Positions 9,649 through 17,373 of a stretch of 64,000 nt of DNA are shown here, one piece after another. The notes beneath the pieces are model-generated. The model saw nothing but the letters and a program-made list of their open reading frames with translations, did no database searches and was not told the DNA's origin. Numbering within the stretch: position 1 is the first letter of the stretch; each line of letters begins with the position of its first letter. Source of the stretch: Cytophagales bacterium (GTDB lineage Bacteria > Bacteroidota > Bacteroidia > Cytophagales > Spirosomataceae); the NCBI GenBank assembly GCA_013298025.1, contig JAAFJE010000003.1, forward strand, positions 186,001 through 250,000. Reading direction: 5' to 3'. A program made the translations under genes and the position numbers.

Positions 9649-11121
9649 ATGAAAAGATATATCATCGCAGCCGCCATGCTTTTTTCACTTGCGAGCTGTA
9701 ACGACTACGCATTGTTGGAACAAAACCCCAATATTGCAACCTCTGTACCAGCCGAGTTGGCACTTCGCAACGTGTTGAGTTCGCTCAACGAAGGGGCTTG
9801 GAATACAGCCATGCGTAATAACCAGTTTTACTGTTCCAATTATAACTATTACGACAATAACGAATACAACTGGGGAGCAGCTTCTTTGCAGTTTACTACC
9901 TTAAAAAACGTGATTAAACTCGAAGAAGAAGCCTTGAAAAGTGGTGCAAAAGCCCTTAACCCGTATTCGGCTATGGGTAAATTTTTAAGAGCATACTTTT
10001 ATACAAAAATGACCTTAAACGTAGGTGATTTACCGGTAAAAGATGCCTTGCAAGGCTTGACTATCAGCACGCCAAAGTATGATACCCAAAAAGAGGTATT
10101 TGTACAAGTATTGGCATGGCTTGAGCAAGCTAATACCGAAATGGCACAGTTGATTACCAATGGTGATAAAACCTTTTCGGGAGATATTTACTTTGGTGGC
10201 GACCTTACCAAATGGCAAAAAGCTGTCAATGCTTTGCAATTGCGTGTGTTGGTTCATTTGAGTAAAAAAGCAGATGATACTGATTTGAGCATCAAACAAA
10301 AGTTCAACAATATCCTAAGCAATCCTACTAAATACCCTTTGTTTACCAGCAACGACGAGAGCGTACAATATGTATGGAGTAGCATCAATAAATACCCTCG
10401 CAACCCCGACAACTTTGGGAACAATGCCACTCGTGAGAATATGTCGAAAACGTACATCGACTTATTGAAAGAATACCAAGACCCTCGTTTGTTTGTGGTA
10501 GCCGAGCCAGCCGAAGCTAAAATCAAAGCAGGACTTACTGCCAGCGATTTTGCTGCTTACGAAGGGGCTAGTTCGGGCGAAGATTTGGCCGATATGTCAA
10601 CCAAGGCAGGTAACGGACAATACTCTTTCCAAAGCCGTAAACGCTATTATGGTTCTTACACAGGCGAAAATACCTTTGTATTGAGTTATCCTGAAATGTG
10701 TTTCAACATTGCCGAAGGCATCAACCGTGCTTGGGCTACAGGCAACGCACAAGATTGGTACGAAAAGGGTATTAAAGCTTCGATGGCATTCTATGGTGTG
10801 ACTACGCCAGCCAATTATTTAACCCAAACGGCTGTGCAATACAAAGGAAACAATGCTGATGGCTTGGCTCAAATTTTGAAACAAAAATACCTTGCATTCT
10901 TCCAAAACTCTGGTTATGAGGCTTTTTATAACCAAAGAAGAACGGGTATCCCTACGTTTTTGATTGGCGTAGGTACGGGCAATGGTACTCGTATCCCTAA
11001 ACGTTTTCAATATCCTGCTACTGAGTCAACTACCAATAAAACCAATTACCAAGCGGCACTTACCCGCCAGTTTACCGACGGCAAAGATGATATCAATGCT
11101 GATATGTGGCTGGTGAAATAG
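9649..11121 (+). CDS. SusD/RagB-like nutrient-binding outer membrane lipoprotein (SusD-like_2 type)
   Basis: The protein has 490 residues from the ATG at 9649; a TTG nine bases upstream is in frame but less likely. The signal peptide ends in the lipobox LASC (Cys17). The mature region resembles the SusD-like_2 group, with an early NPN motif, a TPR-like helical core (FLRAYFYTKMTLNVGDLPV) and the late MCFNIAEGINRAW segment. It would cap the SusC barrel as a lid and bind the cargo. This subgroup is often linked to non-classical loci without glycoside hydrolases, which fits the absence of any sugar-acting enzyme here. A strong terminator follows. Confidence 0.9.
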   Translation: MKRYIIAAAMLFSLASCNDYALLEQNPNIATSVPAELALRNVLSSLNEGAWNTAMRNNQFYCSNYNYYDNNEYNWGAASLQFTTLKNVIKLEEEALKSGAKALNPYSAMGKFLRAYFYTKMTLNVGDLPVKDALQGLTISTPKYDTQKEVFVQVLAWLEQANTEMAQLITNGDKTFSGDIYFGGDLTKWQKAVNALQLRVLVHLSKKADDTDLSIKQKFNNILSNPTKYPLFTSNDESVQYVWSSINKYPRNPDNFGNNATRENMSKTYIDLLKEYQDPRLFVVAEPAEAKIKAGLTASDFAAYEGASSGEDLADMSTKAGNGQYSFQSRKRYYGSYTGENTFVLSYPEMCFNIAEGINRAWATGNAQDWYEKGIKASMAFYGVTTPANYLTQTAVQYKGNNADGLAQILKQKYLAFFQNSGYEAFYNQRRTGIPTFLIGVGTGNGTRIPKRFQYPATESTTNKTNYQAALTRQFTDGKDDINADMWLVK

Positions 11122-11130
11122 TTTTGCAAG

Positions 11131-11189
11131 GGATGATGTAAGGAGGTAGGATGGTTTTTCACTACCAGCCTCCCACATCATCCTTTTTT
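11131..11189 (+). terminator. rho-independent terminator after the SusC/SusD pair
   Basis: GGATGATGT at 11131-11139 pairs with ACATCATCC at 11175-11183, extended inside by GGAGG/CCTCC, and is followed directly by a run of six T. It lies 10 bases after the SusD stop. It should end or attenuate transcription before the downstream oxygenase gene. Confidence 0.8.
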
Positions 11190-11212
11190 ATTCATTTTCC
11201 TTTTATCGCTTT

Positions 11213-11782
11213 ATGCAACACATCAACGATACCGTAACATCCTTATTTGCTTTGTTTGAAACCAATGGCGGTAATGAATACATCGGCGAGCCTGTCACCA
11301 TTATTGAACACAGCCTACAGTCGGGACAATTAGCCAAAGATGCTGGGGCAGAAGATTGGGTAATTTTATCGGCATTTTTCCATGACATTGGGCATTTGTT
11401 GCCTATAGATGCCACCATGAATATGGATGGCAGAGGGCATTTATTGCACGAAGTCGAAGGCGCAAATTTGTTGCGTTCCTGTGGTTTTCCTGAAAAAATG
11501 GCTTTGCTGGTGCAATACCACGTACAAGCCAAACGCTACCTTACTTTCAAATATCCTGCTTACTACAACAAATTATCAGAAGCCAGTAAAATAACCTTGG
11601 GCTTTCAAGGAGGTGTAATGACCGCTTCCGAAGCCGATAAGTTTGAAGATGACCCTCTTTTCCGACTAAGTTTACAACTCAGGGCTTGGGACGAACAAGC
11701 CAAAGAAACCGATAAAACCGTCTTACCTTTATCGTATTATAAAACATTGGCAACAAGTATATTAACTCAAAAAAATAACTAG
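11213..11782 (+). CDS. PhnZ-like HD-domain mixed-valent diiron oxygenase
   Basis: The protein has 189 residues. It carries the complete ligand set of PhnZ-type HD oxygenases in register: Y23 and E26 (in EYIGEPVT), H33, H57-D58, H61 (FFHDIGH), H79, H103 and D160. In PhnZ, as I recall the published structure, the same residues are numbered one higher throughout, a striking positional match. PhnZ cleaves the C-P bond of 2-amino-1-hydroxyethylphosphonate to glycine and phosphate using O2. The hydroxylase partner PhnY is not in the window, so the substrate may differ or the partner may lie elsewhere. The next gene starts one base after its stop, so both are co-transcribed. Family confidence is high; substrate confidence is low. 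Confidence 0.8.
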   Translation: MQHINDTVTSLFALFETNGGNEYIGEPVTIIEHSLQSGQLAKDAGAEDWVILSAFFHDIGHLLPIDATMNMDGRGHLLHEVEGANLLRSCGFPEKMALLVQYHVQAKRYLTFKYPAYYNKLSEASKITLGFQGGVMTASEADKFEDDPLFRLSLQLRAWDEQAKETDKTVLPLSYYKTLATSILTQKNN

Positions 11783-11783
11783 G

Positions 11784-12851
11784 ATGAAAAAACTCATAGG
11801 TTTGATAGGCTGCTTGTTGTGTGCTTGTAACCTGATGGCACAACAAACTAAAACCGAACACGTAATACTGATTACAAGTGACGGACTGCGTTGGCAAGAA
11901 ATTTTTAATGGCCTCGATACCAATTTACTCAACAACGAACAATATACCCGTGGCAGAAGAGCCTTGATTGAAAAATATGGCGTTCATCCCGATTCGAGTA
12001 GAATGAAATTGTTCCCTTTTTTATGGCAAACCTTAGCAAAAAACGGACAAATCTACGGTAATCGTAAGTATGACAATAAGGTGAATGTAAGCAATCAACA
12101 ATGGTTTTCGTATCCGGGCTATAACGAAATTTTGACAGGTTTTGCCGATGATGAAAGGATTCATTCCAACGATAAAATCAATAACCCCAATCAAACAGTC
12201 TTAGAATTTTTACATAAAATGCCAGCGTTTAAAGGCAAAATCGCTGCTTTTAGTACATGGGATTGTTTTCCGTATATCATCAACGAAGGCAGGAGCGGTA
12301 TCCCTGTCAATTCGGGAAAAGAATTAGTGGAGGGTAAACTTACGCCCAAAGAAAGCTTGCTCAACGAAATCCAAACCCTTGTGCCAAGCATGATTGCCGA
12401 CCGTCACGATTTTGTATCTTACTTTCTTGCCAAAGAATACCTTTTACAGCACAAGCCCAAGGTAATGTTTTTGGCATTCGACGAAACCGACGATTATGCC
12501 CATGCTGGTTTGTACGATGCGTATATACAAGCGGCGCATAATTTTGACACCTTCGTTGCCGACCTTTGGAACACTATCCAACGTATGCCTCAGTACAAAG
12601 ACAAAACCGCTTTGATTATCGCTACCGACCACGGAAGAGGACAATATCCTAAATCGAAATGGACAGACCACGGCATCAAAACGGCATATTCAGACCAAAT
12701 TTGGCTTGCCATGATGGGTCCAGACATACCAGCCACAGGCGAACAAAAACAAAGCCAACAATTGTATCAAAACCAAATTGCTGCAACCCTTACCCATGTA
12801 TTAGGTATCAAATACCAAAACGAAAAACCCGTAGGCGAACCCATCAAATAA
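11784..12851 (+). CDS. alkaline phosphatase superfamily hydrolase, exported
   Basis: The protein has 355 residues. An N-terminal signal peptide ends at about residue 20 (CNLMAQ). The metal and nucleophile residues follow the phosphodiesterase/NPP branch of the alkaline phosphatase superfamily: D33 in ITSDG, probable nucleophile S109 in WFSYPGYNEILTG (Thr in many homologues), D236/H240 in DETDDYAHAG, D282-H283 in ATDHGRG and H296 in TDHGI. It should hydrolyse a phosphoester, phosphodiester or related ester in the periplasm or outside. It is coupled to the PhnZ-like gene by a one-base gap, suggesting a joint pathway: release of an organophosphorus compound here and oxygenolytic breakdown inside. 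A sulfatase is unlikely because no Cys/Ser formylglycine motif is present. Confidence 0.75.
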   Translation: MKKLIGLIGCLLCACNLMAQQTKTEHVILITSDGLRWQEIFNGLDTNLLNNEQYTRGRRALIEKYGVHPDSSRMKLFPFLWQTLAKNGQIYGNRKYDNKVNVSNQQWFSYPGYNEILTGFADDERIHSNDKINNPNQTVLEFLHKMPAFKGKIAAFSTWDCFPYIINEGRSGIPVNSGKELVEGKLTPKESLLNEIQTLVPSMIADRHDFVSYFLAKEYLLQHKPKVMFLAFDETDDYAHAGLYDAYIQAAHNFDTFVADLWNTIQRMPQYKDKTALIIATDHGRGQYPKSKWTDHGIKTAYSDQIWLAMMGPDIPATGEQKQSQQLYQNQIAATLTHVLGIKYQNEKPVGEPIK

Positions 12852-12880
12852 ATACAACACACCATTTTCAATACCGTAGA

Positions 12881-12907
12881 GACGTTGCACTGCAACGTCT
12901 TTTTTTT
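12881..12907 (+). terminator. hairpin terminator / REP-like palindrome
   Basis: GACGTTGCA and TGCAACGTC meet almost head to head at 12881-12899 and are followed by a run of T. The core GTAGAGACGTTGCA...TGCAACGTC resembles a palindrome widely repeated in cyanobacteria and Bacteroidetes. Further half-copies (CAACGTCTCC, CAACGTCC) follow up to about 12960. It can terminate the hydrolase transcript. Confidence 0.6.
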
Positions 12908-12984
12908 AAAACGTTTCTTTTTTGATGTCAACGTCTCCTTTTCTTTGGCCAACAACGTCCTTTTTTTGAAGAATGATAAACAAT

Positions 12985-13740
12985 TTACAAATGTTGTAAA
13001 ATCAAATAAAACACCGAAGGACAAAGCAAACAGCCCAAGCCAGTATAAAACGTAGCCGTTAGTGCACCATAGGGAATAAGTTTGGGGTCGGTAGCGGCCA
13101 AACCTGCCATCACGCCTGTGTTTGTGCCTATCATACCGCCAAAAATCATAGCGGTTCTAGGGTTATCAAGCCCGATGTATTTGGCTAAAAAAGGTGTGCC
13201 AATGGCTACACCAATGGCTTTGATAACACCAGCCGCAATGCTCAAGGATATCACGTCTGAACTAGCCCCAAGGGCTGCTCCCGTTACTGGGCCAACAATG
13301 TAGGTACAAGCACCTGCCCCGATAGTCGTCATGCTCACAACATCGGTATAGCCCCACAGGTAAGCCATGATTGCACCAGCAATAAAAGTAGTGGTAATGC
13401 CCACAAACAAGGCACAAAAGCCTACCCAGCCTGCTTGTCGCATAATGCTGTAATTTACGCCCATCGCCGTAGCCACAATCGTAAAATCACGAAGCATCGA
13501 GCCGCCCATGAGGTTGAAGCCTGCAAAGGCTGGAATATCGGCGATGCCATTTTTTCCTCCTGTAATATAGCCACCTATGTATGCCAAAATAAGTCCAATA
13601 ATCACTGCCAAAGCTGTGGCTGGGATTTTGTTTTTAAGGATATTTTTGGCGAAAAATTGTGAAAAAAGAATGATGAAAGCCGTGCCTGCAAAAGCCAATA
13701 ATAGTCCATTTTTTGATAAAAATTTCAGTAAAAGTTCCAT
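12985..13740 (-). CDS. madM: malonate transporter subunit MadM
   Basis: The protein has 251 residues and is almost entirely membrane helices, with glycine-rich segments such as GGKNGIADIPAFAGFNLMGG and MIFGGMIGTNTGVMAGLAAT. Length and pattern match MadM, the larger subunit of the MadLM malonate/Na+ symporter of the inner membrane. Its ATG overlaps the stop of madL by one base (TAATG), so the two are translationally coupled. The downstream side on the plus strand is the phosphohydrolase operon in convergent orientation. Confidence 0.85.
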   Translation of the reverse strand: MELLLKFLSKNGLLLAFAGTAFIILFSQFFAKNILKNKIPATALAVIIGLILAYIGGYITGGKNGIADIPAFAGFNLMGGSMLRDFTIVATAMGVNYSIMRQAGWVGFCALFVGITTTFIAGAIMAYLWGYTDVVSMTTIGAGACTYIVGPVTGAALGASSDVISLSIAAGVIKAIGVAIGTPFLAKYIGLDNPRTAMIFGGMIGTNTGVMAGLAATDPKLIPYGALTATFYTGLGCLLCPSVFYLILQHL

Positions 13741-14132
13741 TAAATAGCCTTACCTCCTTCCTGTTGCTTGGGTTGTTGGTGGGTAAAAAAATACGCCAAC
13801 AAAGGTATCATGGCAAAAGCAAGAGCCGTTGGAATAAGCCCTGCCAGTAGAGCCAACAAGCCTCCTTTGATGGCCGCAGATACGTTTTGCGTAGCCGCCA
13901 TCGCAATAATCACAGGAATGTACATTTGACTCCAAAAGCTAATGCCCTGCGAAGTTTCGGCAGGTAATTGTTTGCGTACATCAAGCCAATTGGTCGATAG
14001 CATCAGCAATATCATGGCGAAGCCTACACCGCCAACGTTGGCTTCGATGCCCAACAGTTGCCCTAGGGCTTCTCCTAGCAGTTGCCCTACGATACAGCAA
14101 GCTGCCAATAATCCTACTCCGTAAATTGTCAT
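13740..14132 (-). CDS. madL: malonate transporter subunit MadL
   Basis: The protein has 130 residues and about four hydrophobic helices. The sequence begins MTIYGVGLLAACCIVGQLLG and contains NVGGVGFAMILLMLSTNWLD, characteristic of MadL, the small subunit that works with MadM in malonate uptake. It ends in a hydrophilic, Gln-rich tail. It lies directly upstream of madM with a one-base overlap and downstream of the malonyl-CoA synthetase-like gene (143-base gap), all on the same strand. Confidence 0.85.
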   Translation of the reverse strand: MTIYGVGLLAACCIVGQLLGEALGQLLGIEANVGGVGFAMILLMLSTNWLDVRKQLPAETSQGISFWSQMYIPVIIAMAATQNVSAAIKGGLLALLAGLIPTALAFAMIPLLAYFFTHQQPKQQEGGKAI

Positions 14133-14225
14133 ATAGTATCAATACTGAATGGTTAATAGTAAGTTAGTGTTCTGATTTTTAATGTATTGCGAATTTATCT
14201 ATCGAAATTGAATTTAGTGAATTGA

Positions 14226-14258
14226 AAATCACTCAATCACTCATTCACTCAATAACCC
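14226..14258. repeat. TCACTC-type short repeat block
   Basis: The intergenic segment AATCACTCAATCACTCATTC and its continuation repeat a TCACTCA/TCACTCAT unit. The same motif recurs at 38.7-39.2 kb and 61.1 kb, always between genes. Here it lies between madL and the acyl-CoA synthetase gene. Confidence 0.5.
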
Positions 14259-14275
14259 TAGTGGATGTTTTAGGC

Positions 14276-15757
14276 TTAAAAAAGCTTTTTTAAATCGTTT
14301 TTGGTCACTTTGCCCATCGCATTGCGGGGAAGCTCGTTTACTACAAGATATTTCCTAGGGGTTTTGTAAGCGGGCATTCGCTCTCGTAGCCAAGCGTGCA
14401 AGGTCTGAGTATCGAAGCTGTCTTCCTTGACGATGAGTGCGGCGGCTACCAATTCGCCCCATTCTTCGTTGGGTACGCCTACAACGCTACAATCGGCCAC
14501 AACGGGATGTGTGCGTAGGATTTCTTCTATTTCTAAAGCCGAAATTTTATAACCACCCGATTTGATAATATCTATCGAATCTCGCCCCAAAATACGGTAA
14601 TAGCCTTCTTCTACTACGGCTACGTCGCCTGTCTTAAACCAGCCATCGCTTGTAAAAGATTTTTGCGTAGCTTCGGGTTTGTTCCAATATTCTAAAAATA
14701 CGTTTGCTCCCTTGATTTGTATTTCGCCCGCTTCGCCTGTAGGAACTACTTGGTTGTGTTCGTCCACCAAACGCACCTCAACACCCGGCAAGGCTTGTCC
14801 GATATAGCCTGCTTTACGTTCGCCTGTGTATGGATTGCTAATCGCCATGCCGATTTCGGTCATGCCGTAGCGTTCGAGGAGGCGATGACCACTGAGGTGT
14901 TGCCATTTTTCCATTACCGAAACAGGCAATGCCGCCGACCCCGAAACCATTAGCCTAAAGGCTTGTAAAACAGCTTTGTGTTGTTGTTGTTCGGTGTCGC
15001 TTAAACTTTCCAAAGCGGCAATGAGTTTGAAATAAATGGTTGGAACAGCCATGAAAACATTGATTTTTCCTTGGTTGAAAAGGTTCAATACGCCTTCGGC
15101 TGTAAATTGAGGAAGAAATTCGCAGGTTGCTCCCGACCATAAGGCACAACTAATGACGTTGATAATGCCGTGTACATGGTGCAAAGGAAGTACACAAAGA
15201 ATATGGTCGGTCGAACGCCATTGCCACGCCTCGACCAAGGTAGAGATTTGGGCTTCTAAATTATGATGGGTTGTTACCACGCCTTTGGGCAAATTGGTTG
15301 TGCCACTGGTATAAAGAATCATCGCTCGACGATTTTTCTCAAGCGTAGGCAGTGCTACTGTGGCTGTGGCTTGGGGCTTGCTTTGCAAGGATACAAAAGA
15401 CAACTGCAATTGTGCCACCAAGGGACGAATGAAGGCTTCGTACTGGGCATCGGCTACCACTATTTCGGCTTGGGTGTCTTCTAGTACATACTGCAAAGAA
15501 GGCAAAGGATAGCTGATACAAAGCGGTACGGCAATGCCTCCAGCACGCCAGATGGCCCATTGTACGGCTACGTAATCGAAACCCGGACTTACGATAAAAG
15601 CGACTCTTTTTTCCGACAAATCGGTTTGCCCAGCTAATAATACTTGTGCGAGATTTTCGGAGGCATCCAACAACTGTTGGTAGGTAAAGCTCTGTTCTCC
15701 TACAATGATGGCACGCTGTTGGGCATACTTTGTGGCATTGGCTACTAATTTTAACAT
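14276..15757 (-). CDS. matB: malonyl-CoA synthetase-like acyl-CoA ligase (MatB type)
   Basis: The protein has 493 residues from the ATG at 15757; a longer frame starts at a TTG at 15793 but adds no conserved sequence. It is an ANL-superfamily adenylating enzyme. The P-loop TSGTTNLPKG, the LPLHHVHG segment, RYGMTEIGMA, the hinge region FKTGDVAVVEEGYYRILGRD and the catalytic Lys in NAMGKVTK are all present. RYGMTEIGMAISNPYTGERK followed by AGYIG is close to the MatB signature that distinguishes malonyl-CoA synthetase from other ligases. Together with MadLM it would import malonate and convert it to malonyl-CoA. No malonyl-CoA decarboxylase is in the window. Confidence 0.8.
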   Translation of the reverse strand: MLKLVANATKYAQQRAIIVGEQSFTYQQLLDASENLAQVLLAGQTDLSEKRVAFIVSPGFDYVAVQWAIWRAGGIAVPLCISYPLPSLQYVLEDTQAEIVVADAQYEAFIRPLVAQLQLSFVSLQSKPQATATVALPTLEKNRRAMILYTSGTTNLPKGVVTTHHNLEAQISTLVEAWQWRSTDHILCVLPLHHVHGIINVISCALWSGATCEFLPQFTAEGVLNLFNQGKINVFMAVPTIYFKLIAALESLSDTEQQQHKAVLQAFRLMVSGSAALPVSVMEKWQHLSGHRLLERYGMTEIGMAISNPYTGERKAGYIGQALPGVEVRLVDEHNQVVPTGEAGEIQIKGANVFLEYWNKPEATQKSFTSDGWFKTGDVAVVEEGYYRILGRDSIDIIKSGGYKISALEIEEILRTHPVVADCSVVGVPNEEWGELVAAALIVKEDSFDTQTLHAWLRERMPAYKTPRKYLVVNELPRNAMGKVTKNDLKKLF

Positions 15758-15879
15758 GAACTGTTCTGTTGTTTTATGTTGTAATTTCCTCAAAACTGAG
15801 GTTTAAATTGGATAGTTTTGTGAAAATTACTACATAAAACTTGATTAAACTAATAGCAATAGCTAAAAATTGGGAAATA

Positions 15880-16581
15880 CTAGAACCGTGGTTTTATCGT
15901 AAATTCTAAGTCAATGCCGATAATATGGTTGTAATAGGTATATTTTTTGTGTGAAAAATCGGGTTGCCATAAATAGTAACCGTTTACCTTGAAACGCTTA
16001 TTGACGGCATATTTAAAACCTATTGAGTTTTGCCACCAACTAATTTTTTCATGATTGTATAGATTCAAAAATGGTTCTACATACAGATAGGTTTCCCAAC
16101 GCCTGTTGACTTTGTATTTGCCCGTTAGGCGTGGCCGCAAATACGCATCGGTGTCTGTACCTTCGTCGTTGCCTTCAAAAGTTTGGGTTTGGTACTGAAC
16201 CATTGGCCTAAAATTGATACTCCATTTACGCCATTCTTTGCGGACATCTACGCCCAAAGCATACCGATGAAAAACACCTTTGTCCACCAATGCTAGTCGA
16301 TAATTGCTCGTAAGTTCAAAGGTTTGGTTGAGGCGTTTATCTATTTGTCCAAAAATATATGAACCTTTGTAGTAGCTTGCATCATCAATGATACGTAAAC
16401 GATACTGTGTCGAAACAGCCCATTTATGAGGTAAATCTATTTTCAACGAAGCCCCATACCATGTTTGTATATCGTTGAGGTCTTTGGTTTGGGCTTGTAC
16501 AAAATAGAGATTGGTTAGCAGTATGAATGTTACTACAAGGGCTTTTACCCGTATAAAAATGGTCGTATGCTGAATAGTCAT
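15880..16581 (-). CDS. DUF2490 outer membrane beta-barrel protein
   Basis: The protein has 233 residues. The signal peptide ends near residue 30 (YFVQAQ). The rest is alternating amphipathic strands with Trp/Tyr/Arg-rich turns (WYGASLKIDLPHKWAVSTQY, RLRIID, FNQTFELTSNYRLA-like units) and a C-terminal strand ending in F, as in DUF2490 proteins. These are small predicted outer-membrane barrels without a known substrate. The start codon lies inside a 15-base inverted repeat (16573-16639). No operon partner is evident. Confidence 0.75.
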   Translation of the reverse strand: MTIQHTTIFIRVKALVVTFILLTNLYFVQAQTKDLNDIQTWYGASLKIDLPHKWAVSTQYRLRIIDDASYYKGSYIFGQIDKRLNQTFELTSNYRLALVDKGVFHRYALGVDVRKEWRKWSINFRPMVQYQTQTFEGNDEGTDTDAYLRPRLTGKYKVNRRWETYLYVEPFLNLYNHEKISWWQNSIGFKYAVNKRFKVNGYYLWQPDFSHKKYTYYNHIIGIDLEFTIKPRF

Positions 16582-16639
16582 ATAGCTTTAGTTAAATATA
16601 TTGTTGGGAAAGTTAAATATAAATAGCTATATGACTATT
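16573..16639 (-). promoter_or_regulatory. inverted and direct repeats at the DUF2490 start
   Basis: AATAGTCATATAGCT (16573-16587) and its exact reverse complement AGCTATATGACTATT (16625-16639) flank a 37-base centre. That centre holds two direct copies of GTTAAATATA, at 16591-16600 and 16612-16621, spaced 21 bases apart (two helical turns). The left arm covers the DUF2490 start codon. This looks like an operator or an mRNA leader hairpin. The regulator is unknown. Confidence 0.45.
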
Positions 16640-16680
16640 AAAAATGTTGTGGCGTTGCCTTTTTCAATAAAATAAGTATT

Positions 16681-16707
16681 AATTCACAATTCTACATTAG
16701 TACTTAA
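16681..16707 (+). repeat. fragment of the dispersed MITE/REP-like element (tail)
   Basis: Twenty-seven bases here match 32311-32337 with three mismatches (shared AATTCACAATT and AGTACTTAA). They correspond to the right end of the element described at 32.2 kb and 38.9 kb. The last four bases overlap the 3' end of the TerD gene. No palindromic core is present at this site. Confidence 0.5.
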
Positions 16708-17309
16708 ATTGTATTCTTTTGCAAAAATGCAATGGTTTCGTCGATGTCTTTGGCTTTAATTGGCTCGCCCAGGGCTGTAAAATCCCAACGATTGCCCATC
16801 CTTACCAACTTTGCCATGAGCATCGACACATAGCCTTTGTAGGCTTGGTCGCTTGCCAAATTGAAAGTAGCAAAGGTTTGCTTGGGGTCGTGGTGTTTGC
16901 CTTCGATGACCCGCACTTTGGCATAAGGAATGCTCGAAAAATCTTGCTTTTTGTAAGAGTTGAGGTAAATGTAAATAAACTTGGCTCTTGCCGTGATTTT
17001 TTCTAAATTGATGTAAATCACTTCGTTGTCTCGGTTATCAACCGAGGTGTCGCCACTGCGGTCGTCGCCACTGTGCCGAATAGCCCCATCGCTCGAACGA
17101 AGATGATGGAAATAAACGGTTTCTATTTCTTGCATATTGGCATCGAACATACTCACAGAACCGTCTAAGTCCACGTTTTCGGCAGACCGCAACAAGCCCC
17201 ATAAGGCGGTGCTTTGTATTTTTCCCCAGTCGAGCCCAACGGTGATTTCTTTGAGTTCTGAGCCGTTTTTTTCTAAACTGATAGTCGATTTTTTTGAAAG
17301 GTTTATCAT
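16704..17309 (-). CDS. TerD family protein
   Basis: The protein has 201 residues from the ATG at 17309; the frame is open upstream to 17492, but the added part overlaps the preceding TerD gene and lacks TerD features. It begins MINLSKKSTISLEKNGSELK and carries the TerD core: VGLDWGKI, NVDLDGSVSMFD and the calcium-binding loop HSGDDRSGD with VDNRDNEVIYINL. TerD domains bind Ca2+ and belong to the Ter stress-response group (tellurite, phage and membrane-stress associated). It follows a second TerD gene on the same strand, 64 bases downstream of it. Confidence 0.9.
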   Translation of the reverse strand: MINLSKKSTISLEKNGSELKEITVGLDWGKIQSTALWGLLRSAENVDLDGSVSMFDANMQEIETVYFHHLRSSDGAIRHSGDDRSGDTSVDNRDNEVIYINLEKITARAKFIYIYLNSYKKQDFSSIPYAKVRVIEGKHHDPKQTFATFNLASDQAYKGYVSMLMAKLVRMGNRWDFTALGEPIKAKDIDETIAFLQKNTI

Positions 17310-17373
17310 GAAAGTGTTGGTTTTTGGTTGTAGAAATGGTGCTGTAGGGTATAAAAAAGCTCTACGCTTTTGT

